Assembly (NCBI GenBank): GCA_934277375.1
Contig: CAKQTZ010000006.1
Location: forward strand, 62,001-126,000
Origin: an uncultured Coprococcus sp.
GTDB lineage: Bacteria; Bacillota; Clostridia; Lachnospirales; Lachnospiraceae
Length of the DNA stretch: 64,000 nucleotides
Reading direction: 5' to 3'
The notes below the pieces were generated by a model that saw only the letters and a list, made by a program, of their open reading frames with translations, was not told the origin of the DNA and ran no database searches. Numbering within the stretch: position 1 is the stretch's first letter; the number at the start of each line of letters is the position of its first letter. The translations under genes were made by a program, and so were the position numbers. Positions 63,134 through 64,000 of the stretch are shown here, piece after piece.

Positions 63134-63820
63134 TTATTCTTCCTCGAAATTTATTCCCTCTTCCTTTGCAAATGTTTCTGCAAATGAACCGGCTTTACCA
63201 ACAATTGTCAGGGTATCTTCGCCAAAGAAGGCTACCTTATCGAGATTCTCTACCCCTGCTGGAAGATGAATCACTTCTAATGTATCCGAAAAATAAGCAT
63301 CATCAAATTCTTTAAGATTGTAGCCCAGATCTACATATTTTAAACTGTCATTGTGTTGGAACGCTGCCCTTCCCACAGTCTCAACACCTGATGCCAGAAC
63401 CACCTGCAGCGAATCATTAAGTCCAAATGTCGAATCGCGAATTTCCTTTATCGTATCAGGCAGTGAGATTCCTTTTATAAAACTGTCATTACTAAAAGGC
63501 CCGTCAATTATAGATATGACATCCTTTCCGTCTATCTGCTCCGGTATGACAACTATCGGATCACTTCCGTTATATGCCTTTATGGATACACTGTCACCAT
63601 GATCTACATATTCAAAGTCTGATGCAGGTGTTTCTGCGTGATTTTTTACATCATCCACCGTGATCTCTGCACTGTCCGTCACCTGCTCCGATGACTTTCC
63701 ACCCGCAGGCTTGTCTGATGAGTCCGTACCTCCACATCCCACAAGTCCCATCGCAAATGCAGCCATTATAACCATCACACAGGCTCTGCCTCTGCCATTT
63801 CTTATACCGTTCTTTTTCAT
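63134..63820 (-). CDS. BspA-like leucine-rich repeat lipoprotein (copy 2)
   Basis: 228 residues with a lipoprotein signal (FAMGLVGCGG). From AEITVDDVKNHAETPASDFE through FSNDSFIKGISLPDTIKE it is nearly the same as copy 1 at the DNA level (63473-63680 against 62739-62946), while the signal, linker and C-terminal LRRs (VVLASGVETVGRAAFQHNDS, LTIVGKAGSFAETFAKEEG) differ. The block has the look of recent gene conversion. The upstream region has direct repeats of TTGCGACAAACGG. Confidence 0.85.
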   Translation of the reverse strand: MKKNGIRNGRGRACVMVIMAAFAMGLVGCGGTDSSDKPAGGKSSEQVTDSAEITVDDVKNHAETPASDFEYVDHGDSVSIKAYNGSDPIVVIPEQIDGKDVISIIDGPFSNDSFIKGISLPDTIKEIRDSTFGLNDSLQVVLASGVETVGRAAFQHNDSLKYVDLGYNLKEFDDAYFSDTLEVIHLPAGVENLDKVAFFGEDTLTIVGKAGSFAETFAKEEGINFEEE

Positions 63821-63930
63821 ATACTATACTCCTCGCCATGTAATATTTGTGCAAATATCCGTCCAGACTCCCCATCTGCCTGTGCTCACACAACAGAAGT
63901 ATATCACGATTATATTCAGTTTTTTCTCTA

Positions 63931-63984
63931 TTGCGACAAACGGTCATTATTTGCGACAAACGGCAGTATTATTTTCACGACAAA
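63931..63984. promoter_or_regulatory. Direct repeats upstream of the BspA-like genes
   Basis: TTGCGACAAACGG occurs at 63931-63943 and 63951-63963, exactly 20 bp apart, with a weaker CACGACAAAT at 63976. On the minus strand the unit reads CCGTTTGTCGCAA. Spacing of about two helix turns suits a dimeric activator; the CCGTTTGT word loosely resembles LytTR boxes. A TATAAT follows at 63909 in the minus direction. Confidence 0.45.
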
Positions 63985-64000
63985 TATGCCGTCACCTGAT

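Noticed and set aside
1..64000. rRNA or tRNA genes
   Set aside because: No stretch resembling 16S/23S/5S or a tRNA with its conserved loop sequences was noticed by eye; a dedicated scan was not possible.

Overview
The window looks like chromosomal DNA of a Gram-positive anaerobe of the Clostridia, most likely a Lachnospiraceae gut bacterium. This is inferred from strong AGGAGG ribosome sites, the Firmicutes-type capsule regulators (CpsB/CpsC/CpsD plus LytR-CpsA-Psr), lipoproteins, the C5 tetrapyrrole pathway and BspA-like surface proteins; no 16S or tRNA gene is present to confirm it. All genes but two lie on the minus strand, so operons read from high to low coordinate.

1-18.7 kb is a surface-polysaccharide locus. 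A promoter at about 18.69 kb feeds cpsB (phosphatase), a 41-residue membrane peptide, an LCP ligase, cpsC (chain length), cpsD (tyrosine kinase), a secreted repeat protein and the initiating sugar-phosphate transferase. After a decayed ATPase gene come hddA, an hddC-gmhB fusion, a frameshifted acetyltransferase, gmhA and a glycosyltransferase, followed by a broken phosphomannomutase, manC, gmd, a reductase and two glycosyltransferases, the last cut by the window edge. The locus should make GDP-D-glycero-D-manno-heptose, GDP-mannose and a GDP-6-deoxy sugar.

18.8-28.6 kb holds a pseudophosphatase-like protein, an RNA methyltransferase, a metY, a very large GGDEF/EAL protein with a LacI-type sensor and a repeat tail, the two-subunit serine dehydratase, and a plus-strand REP-associated tyrosine transposase (RAYT). 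Palindromes built on GGGGTC-A/T-GRCCCC lie beside the RAYT and in five other places in the window.

28.8-38 kb is an alpha-glucoside/alpha-galactoside utilisation unit: GH36, GH13, two ABC permeases, a binding protein, and a LacI regulator with three matching operators. 38.3-45.3 kb is mixed (Lon-like AAA+ ATPase, MATE transporter, PatB-type lyase, DUF3737, DUF3592, TcdA).

45.5-60 kb is a sulfur and siroheme island: Rrf2 regulator, trxB, hemL, hemB, cobA-hemD, hemC, sirC-like, hemA, a JAMM protease, ThiF-like and ThiS-like proteins, thioredoxin, TusA, a siroheme sulfite reductase and a second metY. Together these fit sulfite reduction to sulfide, loading onto a carrier-protein thiocarboxylate, and homocysteine synthesis, with siroheme made by the adjacent genes. 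Intergenic gaps in and next to this island are filled by long inverted-repeat elements whose outer arms differ from copy to copy while the cores are shared.

60-64 kb carries an XRE regulator, a second MATE gene behind a terminator-containing leader, and two tandem BspA-like lipoproteins that share a nearly identical segment.
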